Part shown: positions 34,073-40,471 of the stretch, in pieces | Layout: the number at the start of each line of letters is the position of its first letter | Numbering within the stretch: position 1 is the first letter of the stretch | Assembly: GCA_951213105.1 (NCBI GenBank) | Contig: OX578142.1 | Coordinates: 4,914,649-4,978,648 of the forward strand | Direction: 5' to 3' | DNA: 64,000 bases | Source of the DNA: Amaurobius ferox | Lineage: Eukaryota > Arthropoda > Arachnida > Araneae > Amaurobiidae | Notes under the pieces: generated by a model | Seen by the model: only the letters and a program-made list of their open reading frames with translations | Database searches by the model: none | Told to the model about the DNA's origin: nothing | Translations under genes and position numbers: made by a program

Positions 34073-34569
34073 CGGCACTTCTTAGAACCACAACCCACAC
34101 AAATTCCTTTCAACATAGGTCTAGCGTTTTTAGAGGTGACATGCTGTTCATCTTTAGTGTCGGTGTGTGTTTTACATTTGAGACAATATATTTTTGAGCC
34201 CATTCCAAATACCTTCTTTGCTTTGATAATAGGCTTCACAACAGCTCTATCTAGCCTTTCACGAAAACTTGGATTGGGAATGTCGTCCAATTCTTTAATC
34301 ATGTTTGAGTCACACACTTTGTTTCTGGTTTCGGTATCTTTGTTTTTAATGTAGCACACGTCATGTTTATAGGCACTATCATCAACCCTATTAATAGGCT
34401 TACTCCATTCTTTGTATGTTAAATCGGGGTTCAGTCTAGTTTTTCCTCTGAGCAGTTGAGTTCCTGGTCCTGTAAATTGATGCCCTGGCAGATGCATTTC
34501 AAACGGTAAATTATTAATTGCTGCGTTAACAACACCTTTTCCTTTATTGCAAGTCTTTTTACCACACAT
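34051..34569 (-). CDS. PLA2-domain capsid-associated protein with C-terminal zinc ribbon
   Basis: 172 residues from ATG 34569. Residues ~28-75 have the parvovirus VP1-type phospholipase A2 pattern: a calcium-loop-like FTGPGTQL, then DDSAYKHDVCY with the HD catalytic pair. In viruses this domain helps particles leave the endosome. The C-terminus (YCLKCKTHTDTKDEQHVTSK, RPMLKGICVGCG) is a four-Cys ribbon matching small DUF5679-type domains. It lies between the integrase and a membrane protein in the minus-strand block. A TATATAAATAA motif touches the ATG. Its last 28 nt overlap the integrase frame in -1, and a frameshift signal there could make a PLA2-integrase fusion. The active-site His and Asp look intact. 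Confidence 0.85.
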   Translation of the reverse strand: MCGKKTCNKGKGVVNAAINNLPFEMHLPGHQFTGPGTQLLRGKTRLNPDLTYKEWSKPINRVDDSAYKHDVCYIKNKDTETRNKVCDSNMIKELDDIPNPSFRERLDRAVVKPIIKAKKVFGMGSKIYCLKCKTHTDTKDEQHVTSKNARPMLKGICVGCGSKKCRFLPLKG

Positions 34570-34580
34570 TTATTTATATA
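34570..34580 (-). promoter_or_regulatory. Start-adjacent TATATAAATAA motif, PLA2 gene
   Basis: On the minus strand TATATAAATAA runs straight into the ATG; member of the motif set described in the findings. Confidence 0.5.
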
Positions 34581-34587
34581 TAAAAAA

Positions 34588-34977
34588 TTATTTACTCACA
34601 AATTGATATCCATTCAGCAGGGTTTGTTTCATATATTTTTCTCTGGGTAAGTAGACTAAATTATTGATGAAATCCTCCTCTCGCTTATACACTTCCTCTT
34701 CTGATAGGGTATTCGATTTGTATGAATTGAGCAGCTGTTTGTAAAACTTGTAAGACTGTTTGTACTCTTCTTTCCTTTCCGCGATATTCAAAGCTTTATC
34801 AAGAACTTCAACAATACCGACGCTTAAGCTCAGAGCAGCTAAGGGAACAAGTACAAAAGCTGATAAACCCAATGAACTTAAAACGAACTTGCTAACGGTT
34901 ATAGTGACACTAATTTTATGGTAGTGGTGGTAGCTCTTTCTATATACGTAAATTTTCTTTTGCAAGTATTCTTCCAT
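34588..34977 (-). CDS. Small membrane protein, unknown
   Basis: 129 residues from ATG 34977. A basic, Tyr-rich N-terminus is followed by a hydrophobic stretch (KFVLSSLGLSAFVLVPLAAL continuing SLSVGIVEVL) long enough for one long or two short membrane helices. The C-terminal half is a charged helical region (YKQSYKFYKQLLNSYK). It overlaps the end of the ATPase gene by 38 nt and precedes the PLA2 gene by 18 nt, so it lies in the morphogenesis block. No family recognised. A membrane or pore role during particle entry or assembly is only a guess from position and hydrophobicity. Confidence 0.65.
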   Translation of the reverse strand: MEEYLQKKIYVYRKSYHHYHKISVTITVSKFVLSSLGLSAFVLVPLAALSLSVGIVEVLDKALNIAERKEEYKQSYKFYKQLLNSYKSNTLSEEEVYKREEDFINNLVYLPREKYMKQTLLNGYQFVSK

Positions 34978-35704
34978 CTTTATTTATAGGGGTGAAATAT
35001 TTCTTCCGATATCTCAGAGCCGGATTAACTAAATCAAGCATAAAGAAATCATACGGCTGTTGCATGCACTTTTTATATAATCTACTGAATTCTTCTTTTG
35101 TCAAACTACCATCTATCTCTCTTATGATCTGTTGAATCTCCCTCGGTTGAATATTAAAAAATATCAAGTAATTACAGTTTCTTCTGATAACAATGGGTGT
35201 TCTATAATAAGATTGAGAAAGATAAATGATTGAGGCGTTTTTCTTCCGACCTCTGATGAAAAAATCTTCTATGCTCCTCTGGTCCTTGTCAGTCATGCAG
35301 TCATCAAAGACAACAACATTTTTACAAGATGGGTCCAGGTCATCCACTTTTATAAATTCTTTTGTATCAGAGGAGAATAAAGTTCCTTTCTTGCCGAATC
35401 TTTCATATAACTCTAGGATAATTTTCTTCTTCTTTTTGGGGTACTTTATCGAGTCAATATCCACGCCCTCAAACATTGTGTACTTTTCTTTCAGTTTGCC
35501 ATACTTGGGTTCGTACATATCTTTTGCACAAACGAACAAATTATCAAATTCGAGATAGTCGTATATAAAATTCAGCAATAAGTTCGTTTTACCAGTACCT
35601 GAAGCTCCAGCGATTAGAAGTCTGAAAGGGTGTTTAGGTAATAAATAATGTTGATTTGCATCGACAAGTTCTTCTGCTTCTGTATAATTTTTAATTTGAA
35701 TCAT
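34940..35704 (-). CDS. FtsK/HerA-type genome-packaging ATPase
   Basis: 254 residues from ATG 35704. Walker A is RLLIAGASGTGKTNLL at residues ~28-43, and Walker B is NVVVFDDCM near residue 128. An Arg-containing RGRKKNASIIYLSQSYYRTP segment acts as the sensor-like region (AxxxLSQ pattern). This is the A32-like packaging ATPase of Polintons, adenovirus-like elements and large DNA viruses, which drives DNA into the capsid. It is the first gene of the minus-strand block. It shares a 77-bp divergent intergenic region with the coiled-coil gene at 35782, and its end overlaps the next ORF. Confidence 0.93.
   Translation of the reverse strand: MIQIKNYTEAEELVDANQHYLLPKHPFRLLIAGASGTGKTNLLLNFIYDYLEFDNLFVCAKDMYEPKYGKLKEKYTMFEGVDIDSIKYPKKKKKIILELYERFGKKGTLFSSDTKEFIKVDDLDPSCKNVVVFDDCMTDKDQRSIEDFFIRGRKKNASIIYLSQSYYRTPIVIRRNCNYLIFFNIQPREIQQIIREIDGSLTKEEFSRLYKKCMQQPYDFFMLDLVNPALRYRKKYFTPINKDGRILAKENLRI
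34978..34988 (-). promoter_or_regulatory. Start-adjacent TATAAATAAAG motif, membrane-protein gene
   Basis: Minus-strand TATAAATAAAG followed immediately by ATG. Confidence 0.5.
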
Positions 35705-35781
35705 CTTTATTTAATGTTAAAAATTTGCTTCAGTAAAAATATAATTTGCTTAAGTAAAATTTTTCTTGCATAATAATAAAG
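35705..35781. promoter_or_regulatory. Divergent promoter region with a start-adjacent motif on each side
   Basis: 77-bp AT-rich spacer between the ATPase (minus) and the coiled-coil gene (plus). ATTAAATAAAG touches the ATPase ATG (35705-35715) and TAATAATAAAG touches the other ATG (35771-35781). Both morphogenesis blocks start here. The middle contains a direct repeat (atttgcttaa/cagtaaaa and atttgcttaa/gtaaaa). Confidence 0.6.
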
Positions 35782-36534
35782 ATGAATGCTATACAAAAAG
35801 AACGAAATAAGAAATTAAGAAAGGAAGTTGAATATGAACTTAAAGTTTATAAGCTTCAGGCTGAAATTAGAAAAAACAACGAACAACAACTAGAGCAAAA
35901 ATTAGGTATCCAGAAAGCACTATCGGACTTTCACAAGCCTGTAACTGAAAAGCTACAAGAACAAGAAATTAATCGAAAGGAGAATATTCAGGCTATAAAA
36001 GATGCTGTTGATCACATTCCTCTAGCTATTGAACCGCCTTTAGAAGTCTATGATTTTGATAAAAAATTGGATGTAGAGTTTTTAGAGAAAAATAACTTTC
36101 CAAGACCCTCAAAATTGTACCATGAGACCAAGGAAACTTTGCAAGAAATTATGAGTAAAGTAAATGATACTTACCTAAAAATGTCTCGTCAAAAAGGAAA
36201 CATTATGAGTCAGATATCTCGAATGACTAAAAAGGATGAAGAAAGAGAAGATCGCTTATTAGCTAAGGTTGATTATTTGAGAGATCATATGACTACGTTA
36301 GGAGATTATCGGGATCGACTCAGAGACTTGCAAAGAAAAGAAATTTATATCGGTAAAGGAGTAGAAGACAAAATGGAAATTTTAGCCCGATTGACTGATA
36401 AGATATGTAAAGGGTCCAAAAGTAAAAAGTTACACAATCAAGTCGTTGATTTATTGGATGCATTGTTGAGAGAAGGAACTATGACCAACGAGCAAGTAAA
36501 ACAATACTACAAAAATTTTTCATTAAATAAATGA
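35782..36534 (+). CDS. Coiled-coil virion-block protein, unknown
   Basis: 250 residues from ATG 35782. Residues 1-75 are a highly charged helix rich in Lys, Glu and Gln (NKKLRKEVEYELKVYKLQAE). The middle contains IPLAIEPPLEVYDFDKKLDV and a further helical stretch (MSRQKGNIMSQISRMTKKDE). The C-terminus ends in a second helical domain. Polintons commonly carry such a coiled-coil protein in this position (one of the unnamed P-proteins), but its role is not known; a core or scaffold function is possible. It is first in the plus-strand block, and its TGA overlaps the next ATG in an ATGA arrangement. Confidence 0.72.
   Translation: MNAIQKERNKKLRKEVEYELKVYKLQAEIRKNNEQQLEQKLGIQKALSDFHKPVTEKLQEQEINRKENIQAIKDAVDHIPLAIEPPLEVYDFDKKLDVEFLEKNNFPRPSKLYHETKETLQEIMSKVNDTYLKMSRQKGNIMSQISRMTKKDEEREDRLLAKVDYLRDHMTTLGDYRDRLRDLQRKEIYIGKGVEDKMEILARLTDKICKGSKSKKLHNQVVDLLDALLREGTMTNEQVKQYYKNFSLNK
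36521..36530 (+). promoter_or_regulatory. Start-adjacent ATTAAATAA motif
   Basis: CATTAAATAA directly precedes the ATG at 36531, within the coding end of the previous gene. Confidence 0.4.
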
Positions 36535-36926
36535 GTAATTACATAAAAACTAAAATACATTTAAGCGATCATCAGATTGCTAAGCTAAAATCTGCATACC
36601 AGAAAGGAGAAGAAGTATCTCTACAAATAGATAAGACAAAAGCCCCCAACAAAGATATACATTTAACTCGAACACAGATAGCTCAAATTGGGAAGGGGAA
36701 GCGTATCACTATCAGTAAGACGCAGCTCCAGAAAACGGGTGGTTTTCTACCTTTTCTATTACCTGCGTTAATTGCTGGGGCCAAGGCTTTAGCACTAGGT
36801 GCTGCAAGTGGGGCGGCTGGATATGGAGCAAAGAAAGCTTTGGAAAAAATTTCAGGATCTGGATGTGTAAAAAAAAGACCCATTGGAAAGGGCGTCTATC
36901 AAAACTGGGAATATCAGACGAAGTAA
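36531..36926 (+). CDS. Amphipathic minor virion protein (pVI/pX-like position)
   Basis: 131 residues from ATG 36531. A polar N-terminal half (LTRTQIAQIGKGKRITISKT) is followed by a Gly/Ala-rich hydrophobic segment (FLPFLLPALIAGAKALALGA) and a basic tail. ISGSG near residue 110 fits the adenovirus-protease consensus (M/I/L)XGX|G, so cleavage would release the tail. Similar proteins precede the protease in many Polintons. By analogy with adenovirus pVI or pX they may disrupt membranes or bind DNA, which is inference. It overlaps the downstream protease ORF by 64 nt. Confidence 0.68.
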   Translation: MSNYIKTKIHLSDHQIAKLKSAYQKGEEVSLQIDKTKAPNKDIHLTRTQIAQIGKGKRITISKTQLQKTGGFLPFLLPALIAGAKALALGAASGAAGYGAKKALEKISGSGCVKKRPIGKGVYQNWEYQTK

Positions 36927-37345
36927 TTAAACAAAATATGAAACATGAACAGGGGTTTAGGGGCGTCTTTACTTCCGATCTGTTGCCTAAAAAGATGAGT
37001 CGGTTTGAAAACGGTATTATTAATCTGGACATTGTCACAGGACCTGGTACGCACTGGGTCTGCTACTATAACGATCCTAAAAATAACTTTGTTGAGTATT
37101 TTGATCCTTTTGGAGAACACGTATACAAAATTCATCCTAACATTAAGAAGTATCTACTGACTTCTGGAAAGAAAAATATCGGGTGTAACTCGAGCTTTCT
37201 ACAGCACCCTGCTTCCGTCAAATGCGGCTACTTTTGTATGAAGTACATTCGTGAAAGAAACAAGGGTAAGCCAGTTGTAGATGTGCTATATTCTTTTACC
37301 CAAGAACCCAGCGACTTCAATGAAAAAAATGTTCTCTATAAATAA
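36863..37345 (+). CDS. Adenain-like cysteine protease (maturation protease)
   Basis: 160 residues from ATG 36863. The catalytic triad pattern of the adenovirus/Ulp1 (C48) family is present: GTHWVCYY supplies His, YFDPFGE supplies Asp, and QHPASVKCGYFCMKYI supplies the oxyanion Gln and the nucleophile Cys (CGYFC). It would cleave capsid-associated precursors; candidate substrates with matching sites lie next door (36531, 38035 and 39688). It is the one gene of the block without the TATAAATAA start motif, its start being buried in the preceding ORF, so it may be translated from the upstream mRNA. Confidence 0.92.
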   Translation: MCKKKTHWKGRLSKLGISDEVIKQNMKHEQGFRGVFTSDLLPKKMSRFENGIINLDIVTGPGTHWVCYYNDPKNNFVEYFDPFGEHVYKIHPNIKKYLLTSGKKNIGCNSSFLQHPASVKCGYFCMKYIRERNKGKPVVDVLYSFTQEPSDFNEKNVLYK

Positions 37346-37346
37346 A
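37337..37346 (+). promoter_or_regulatory. Start-adjacent TATAAATAAA motif, penton-like gene
   Basis: TATAAATAAA immediately before ATG 37347; it also contains the protease stop codon. Confidence 0.5.
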
Positions 37347-38027
37347 ATGGTTCTATTGATATTAGATTCTAAAAACGCGGAAAAATCAGAAGATTTTACG
37401 ATTGAATACACTAGACCTTTCACCTTTAAACAGATTGCCCTTCAGTCCTTTTCGATGTACGTTTCATGGGACAATATCAAAGATGAGGAATTATCATACT
37501 TTGATGGTCAGCAGTGGTTAAATTTGACGATACCAGATGGAAATTACACTATCAAGGGGCTGAATCGTTACATGATTAATTTTTTTGGAAGCGATCCGCC
37601 GATACAATTCGGAATAGTGGAGGAACGACAGCGAATAGCCATTAAGTTAATAGACGGGTATAAGATCGATTTAACGAAAACCAAAAACCTGCATACACTT
37701 TTAGGTTTCGAGCCTAAAATCCACGAAGAGCTTGAACAAGTAGGAAAGTACATTGCTGACTTATCTGGGGGAAACGATAACATTTATATACATTGCGATG
37801 TCGCAGAGGGGGCGTATATCAACGGTTTCAACTCTACAAACGTCATCTATTCATTTACAAACAGTAATCGTCCAGGTAGTCAGATTATAAAATCATTTGA
37901 CAAACCTCTGTTTTACCCTGTTCGAATGGATAGTGTTTACCGAATCAGAATGCAAGTAACCAATCATAGAGGTGATTTAATACCGCTCAATAAGCAAGAA
38001 GTACAATACAATTTTATCGCCCTATAA
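37347..38027 (+). CDS. Penton-like minor capsid protein (single jelly roll)
   Basis: 226 residues from ATG 37347, chosen over in-frame 37281 and 37329 because it follows the protease stop and the TATAAATAAA motif. The sequence is beta-rich throughout with short loops (DFTIEYTRPFTFKQIALQSF, SYFDGQQWLNLTIPDGNYTI, RIRMQVTNHRGDLIPLN), ending in VQYNFIAL. The opening pattern of an element-specific strand followed by IALQSFSMYVSWDNI is usual in Polinton minor capsid proteins that form the fivefold vertices. The fold assignment relies on that family resemblance and on its place between protease and major capsid gene. Confidence 0.8.
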   Translation: MVLLILDSKNAEKSEDFTIEYTRPFTFKQIALQSFSMYVSWDNIKDEELSYFDGQQWLNLTIPDGNYTIKGLNRYMINFFGSDPPIQFGIVEERQRIAIKLIDGYKIDLTKTKNLHTLLGFEPKIHEELEQVGKYIADLSGGNDNIYIHCDVAEGAYINGFNSTNVIYSFTNSNRPGSQIIKSFDKPLFYPVRMDSVYRIRMQVTNHRGDLIPLNKQEVQYNFIAL

Positions 38028-38034
38028 TAAAGAA
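38023..38034 (+). promoter_or_regulatory. Start-adjacent TATAATAAAGAA motif
   Basis: TATAATAAAGAA precedes ATG 38035 and overlaps the stop of the penton-like gene. Confidence 0.5.
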
Positions 38035-38205
38035 ATGAATAAACACAGACTTCAAAGAAAGAGTAAGAAGATACAAGGAAGAGGGTTCTTTTCCGACGTA
38101 CCAGTCCTGCAGGAGGCCGAATTAGAAGGTAAGTATGTGCAGGATAAAATAAAGGAGATATTATCAAAGCAGAAAAAACATGGAGCTGGACTAAAGTTTT
38201 TCTAA
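38035..38205 (+). CDS. 56-residue basic protein with an adenain-type cleavage site
   Basis: A short ORF from ATG 38035 to TAA 38203-38205, eight bases after the penton-like gene. The N-terminus is strongly basic (MNKHRLQRKSKKIQGRG), and IQGRG fits the (M/I/L)XGX|G consensus cut by adenovirus-type proteases. The rest is helical (ELEGKYVQDKIKEILSKQKK) and ends GAGLKFF. A small basic precursor with a protease site recalls adenovirus core peptide pX/mu, but there is no sequence identity to prove it. It is supported by its own TATAATAAAGAA motif and a hairpin six bases after the stop. Confidence 0.62.
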   Translation: MNKHRLQRKSKKIQGRGFFSDVPVLQEAELEGKYVQDKIKEILSKQKKHGAGLKFF

Positions 38206-38210
38206 ATTCG

Positions 38211-38236
38211 ATTTAATAGCCATATAGCTATTAAAT
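38211..38236. terminator. Post-ORF hairpin before the capsid gene
   Basis: 10-bp perfect stem (atttaatagc with gctattaaat) and a 6-nt loop, six bases after the small basic ORF. Confidence 0.5.
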
Positions 38237-38261
38237 TGAGGAGAAGAAAAAAAAATTATAT

Positions 38262-38269
38262 TATAATAA
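38262..38269 (+). promoter_or_regulatory. Start-adjacent TATAATAA motif, major capsid gene
   Basis: TATAATAA abuts ATG 38270. Confidence 0.5.
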
Positions 38270-39619
38270 ATGAATAAAATATTTGAATTAAACAGCACCA
38301 ATTATTATTACGATGATGACATCGAAAGTTTCGAATATAGAGAGGTAAGGCATGAAAATAGTGATAATTCTATGGAAAATGCCTCTTACCATTTCTTTAT
38401 TCAAGACACCAACGCCAACATTTTATACTCTAACGGTTATTTACAGCAAAAATTGAAAATTGTTAACAACGATGGTACTGCCATAGTGAATGATAATGTA
38501 GCTCTCGTGAATGGAGGTGGTTTGATCAATGCTAACAGGTTTACATTAGGAACCACTGAAATAGAATCCAACATAAATTATTCCGCTCTTATGCGACAAG
38601 TGTTGGGCTTAATACATTTTACGCCTGACTATTCTTCTGCCGAAGCTACTAATATGCTGTTCTACACTGATACGTCGGACACAGCTGATAGAGAACGCTT
38701 GAAATATGATGGCACGTTAGTAGATACCACAAAGATTACTGAGTTTTTCGAAAAATTCGGAATTAATAAGAACCATAACCAGGGATATACAGAAAGAAGC
38801 GAATTCACTAAAAATAGCAAGGTTGTAACTATATGGATCCCACTAAAGTACGTGTTTGATTTCTTCCGTGAATATAAAAAAGTAATCACGGGGTTCCAAG
38901 TCAAATTTGAGTTCCAGAGAAATCACAGTCTAAATATGCTGTACACCAACGAGCAAAATAAGATCTATAAAGTCGTTGTAGAGGATTTATCACTCTGGCT
39001 ACCTTACGTACGATTTAAAAATGCGGCGGCTTCAATATTTAACGAATTAAAGTTATCGAATAAGGATGTAGAAATAAACTGGAACCAACACAGCATTGTA
39101 AAGTCTAATATTTTCTATAAAAACGCTAGCGGCTCTTATACCATAAAAGCTACTTCTGATGAAGTCTTATCTTTGTACGTAATTCCTCAGTACACTGAAA
39201 GATACGAAAATTCGAAGCGCAATAACATGCTGTTTGATAACTTAGATATGACGGAATGTTGGTTAATGATCAACAATGTAAAAGTGCCAACTGTCAGTTA
39301 CATGATGGATTTTGAGAAAAGTGATTATAATCGATTATACACAGCCTTTTTGGAATCTGGACTCAACACCATCACGTCTGAAACAGGTTGTATGGTCAAT
39401 TATTCGAATTTTGGTAAGTTGTATCCAATCATCTGCTTTAATCTCTCTCATCATCAAAACTATACCGATACGAATAACTTAATGATTGAGTTTAACTGGA
39501 GGTTAAGGAACGCTGCCCCCAAAGATTATGTTTTTTACTTCATCTTAAAAGAGCACAAGAAATGCCTCTTAAATATTAACAATCAAAATATTACCATGAT
39601 CAAGACTTTGAAATTATAA
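38270..39619 (+). CDS. Major capsid protein candidate (double jelly roll)
   Basis: 449 residues from ATG 38270. Two beta-rich halves, with features typical of Polinton capsid proteins: ASYHFFIQDTNANILYSNGY at the start, IWIPLKYVFDFFREYKKVIT in the middle, KVVVEDLSLWLPYVR before the second roll, and LMIEFNWRLRNAAPKDYVFY near the end. Double-jelly-roll proteins form the hexagonal capsomers of adenovirus-like particles. It stands between the small basic ORF and the fibre-like gene, has its own start motif, and is followed by a 13-bp hairpin. No internal stop or frameshift, so it appears intact. Confidence 0.85.
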   Translation: MNKIFELNSTNYYYDDDIESFEYREVRHENSDNSMENASYHFFIQDTNANILYSNGYLQQKLKIVNNDGTAIVNDNVALVNGGGLINANRFTLGTTEIESNINYSALMRQVLGLIHFTPDYSSAEATNMLFYTDTSDTADRERLKYDGTLVDTTKITEFFEKFGINKNHNQGYTERSEFTKNSKVVTIWIPLKYVFDFFREYKKVITGFQVKFEFQRNHSLNMLYTNEQNKIYKVVVEDLSLWLPYVRFKNAAASIFNELKLSNKDVEINWNQHSIVKSNIFYKNASGSYTIKATSDEVLSLYVIPQYTERYENSKRNNMLFDNLDMTECWLMINNVKVPTVSYMMDFEKSDYNRLYTAFLESGLNTITSETGCMVNYSNFGKLYPIICFNLSHHQNYTDTNNLMIEFNWRLRNAAPKDYVFYFILKEHKKCLLNINNQNITMIKTLKL

Positions 39620-39641
39620 GCCATTTTTATAGTCCATTTTA

Positions 39642-39670
39642 AATTTTTATAGTCCATGACTATAAAAATT
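39642..39670. terminator. Hairpin after the major capsid gene
   Basis: 13-bp perfect stem (aatttttatagtc with gactataaaaatt), 3-nt loop. A partial copy of the left arm precedes it (ccatttttatagtccatttt). Confidence 0.55.
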
Positions 39671-39678
39671 ATTTTATA

Positions 39679-39687
39679 TTTAAATAA
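39679..39687 (+). promoter_or_regulatory. Start-adjacent TTTAAATAA motif, fibre-like gene
   Basis: TATTTAAATAA directly before ATG 39688. Confidence 0.45.
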
Positions 39688-40452
39688 ATGGCTGCCTACT
39701 ACCCGCTTTTCGATGAAGAATTAGAACAAGGACCTCCTGGTATTCCAGGCATAGGGTTTAAACTCACACACGACGGTAACTACGATATGGAAAATAAGAT
39801 CTTGAAAAACTGTCAGACACCGATTGAGAGTCGGGATGTAACTACTAAAAGTTATCTGGAAGCTGAGTTAATTCGTAACTCCACTACCGTCACTCACACG
39901 GTGAAGGTTGAACTACGAGAAGAGATAGCAAAAATTCTGGAAGATTTAGATCAGAAGTACCTGAGTTTAGGTGATAGAAGACCCATTGACGCTAAAGGTA
40001 AAAGGATAGGCAATGTCGCTGACCCTATTGAAGACATGAATGCGGTTAATAAAAAGTACTTGGAAAAATATGTTGACAATAAAGTATGTTATGCAACCAC
40101 CACATCAGGATACATAACTATTAGACCTAGTACCAATGCGAATGCCGTTATTTTTACGAAGTTTTCCGGTGATGCTTTGAACTCAGATTGTAAATTCTCT
40201 CGGGACGGTTTTTTTAGACTGGGATTGTACCTTGATCCTCAAAAGATAATCGATGAATTAATCGTTGTTAAGTTATACATTAATAACAAGCAGTACGTTC
40301 ACAAGATAAAAGTAGCCACTGAATTCGTGTTAATTCTCGGAGAGGTTAAAAAAGATGACCAATTAAAAATTTTCTTACGATGTGATGCTGAGTTCACAGT
40401 TCAACCATTTCTAAAAATTGAAGAAATCAAGTGGACACTCCAGCTGCCGTAA
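39688..40452 (+). CDS. Fibre-like protein with collagen-like tip and tail-fibre shaft
   Basis: 254 residues from ATG 39688. The N-terminus contains EQGPPGIPGIGFKL: three collagen-like GXX turns, and IPGIG fits the adenain site. A shaft-like region follows with two repeats of phage/adenovirus tail-fibre type (ILKNCQTPIESRDVTTKSYL and GNVADPIEDMNAVNKKYLEK), separated by a helical coiled coil (VELREEIAKILEDLDQKYL). The C-terminal ~110 residues are beta-rich (GYITIRPSTNANAVIFTKFS ... KWTLQLP), like a compact knob. This order suggests a trimeric spike attached to the capsid vertex. Function is inferred from architecture; the gene lies directly after the capsid gene. Confidence 0.68.
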   Translation: MAAYYPLFDEELEQGPPGIPGIGFKLTHDGNYDMENKILKNCQTPIESRDVTTKSYLEAELIRNSTTVTHTVKVELREEIAKILEDLDQKYLSLGDRRPIDAKGKRIGNVADPIEDMNAVNKKYLEKYVDNKVCYATTTSGYITIRPSTNANAVIFTKFSGDALNSDCKFSRDGFFRLGLYLDPQKIIDELIVVKLYINNKQYVHKIKVATEFVLILGEVKKDDQLKIFLRCDAEFTVQPFLKIEEIKWTLQLP

Positions 40453-40463
40453 AAAATTGTACA

Positions 40464-40471
40464 TATAATAA
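40464..40471 (+). promoter_or_regulatory. Start-adjacent TATAATAA motif, repeat-protein gene
   Basis: CATATAATAA abuts ATG 40472, 12 bp after the fibre-like stop. Confidence 0.5.

Larger units (their letters stand above)
32619..34078 (-). pseudogene. int: Polinton integrase with chromodomain, split by a SINE
   Basis: Retroviral-type DDE integrase that inserts Polinton DNA. The open frame begins at 34078 (GTG) immediately after an in-frame TAA, and no ATG precedes the conserved region. The N-terminal part (VYYDPETGFCGINVLSRKTG) is usual for Polinton integrases. Catalytic residues sit in QWQADLLF, VQTDKGLEF and AAMVERFN, followed by an SH3-like region (KYQVGDKVRISIYKS). The frame then enters a SINE at 33125. 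The rest of the gene, a chromodomain (KIEKIIKKKGDKYLVKWLGY), lies at 32619-32738 beyond it. The 14-bp duplication shows the gene was continuous before insertion. Expression may come from a -1 frameshift in the overlapping PLA2 ORF. Confidence 0.9.
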
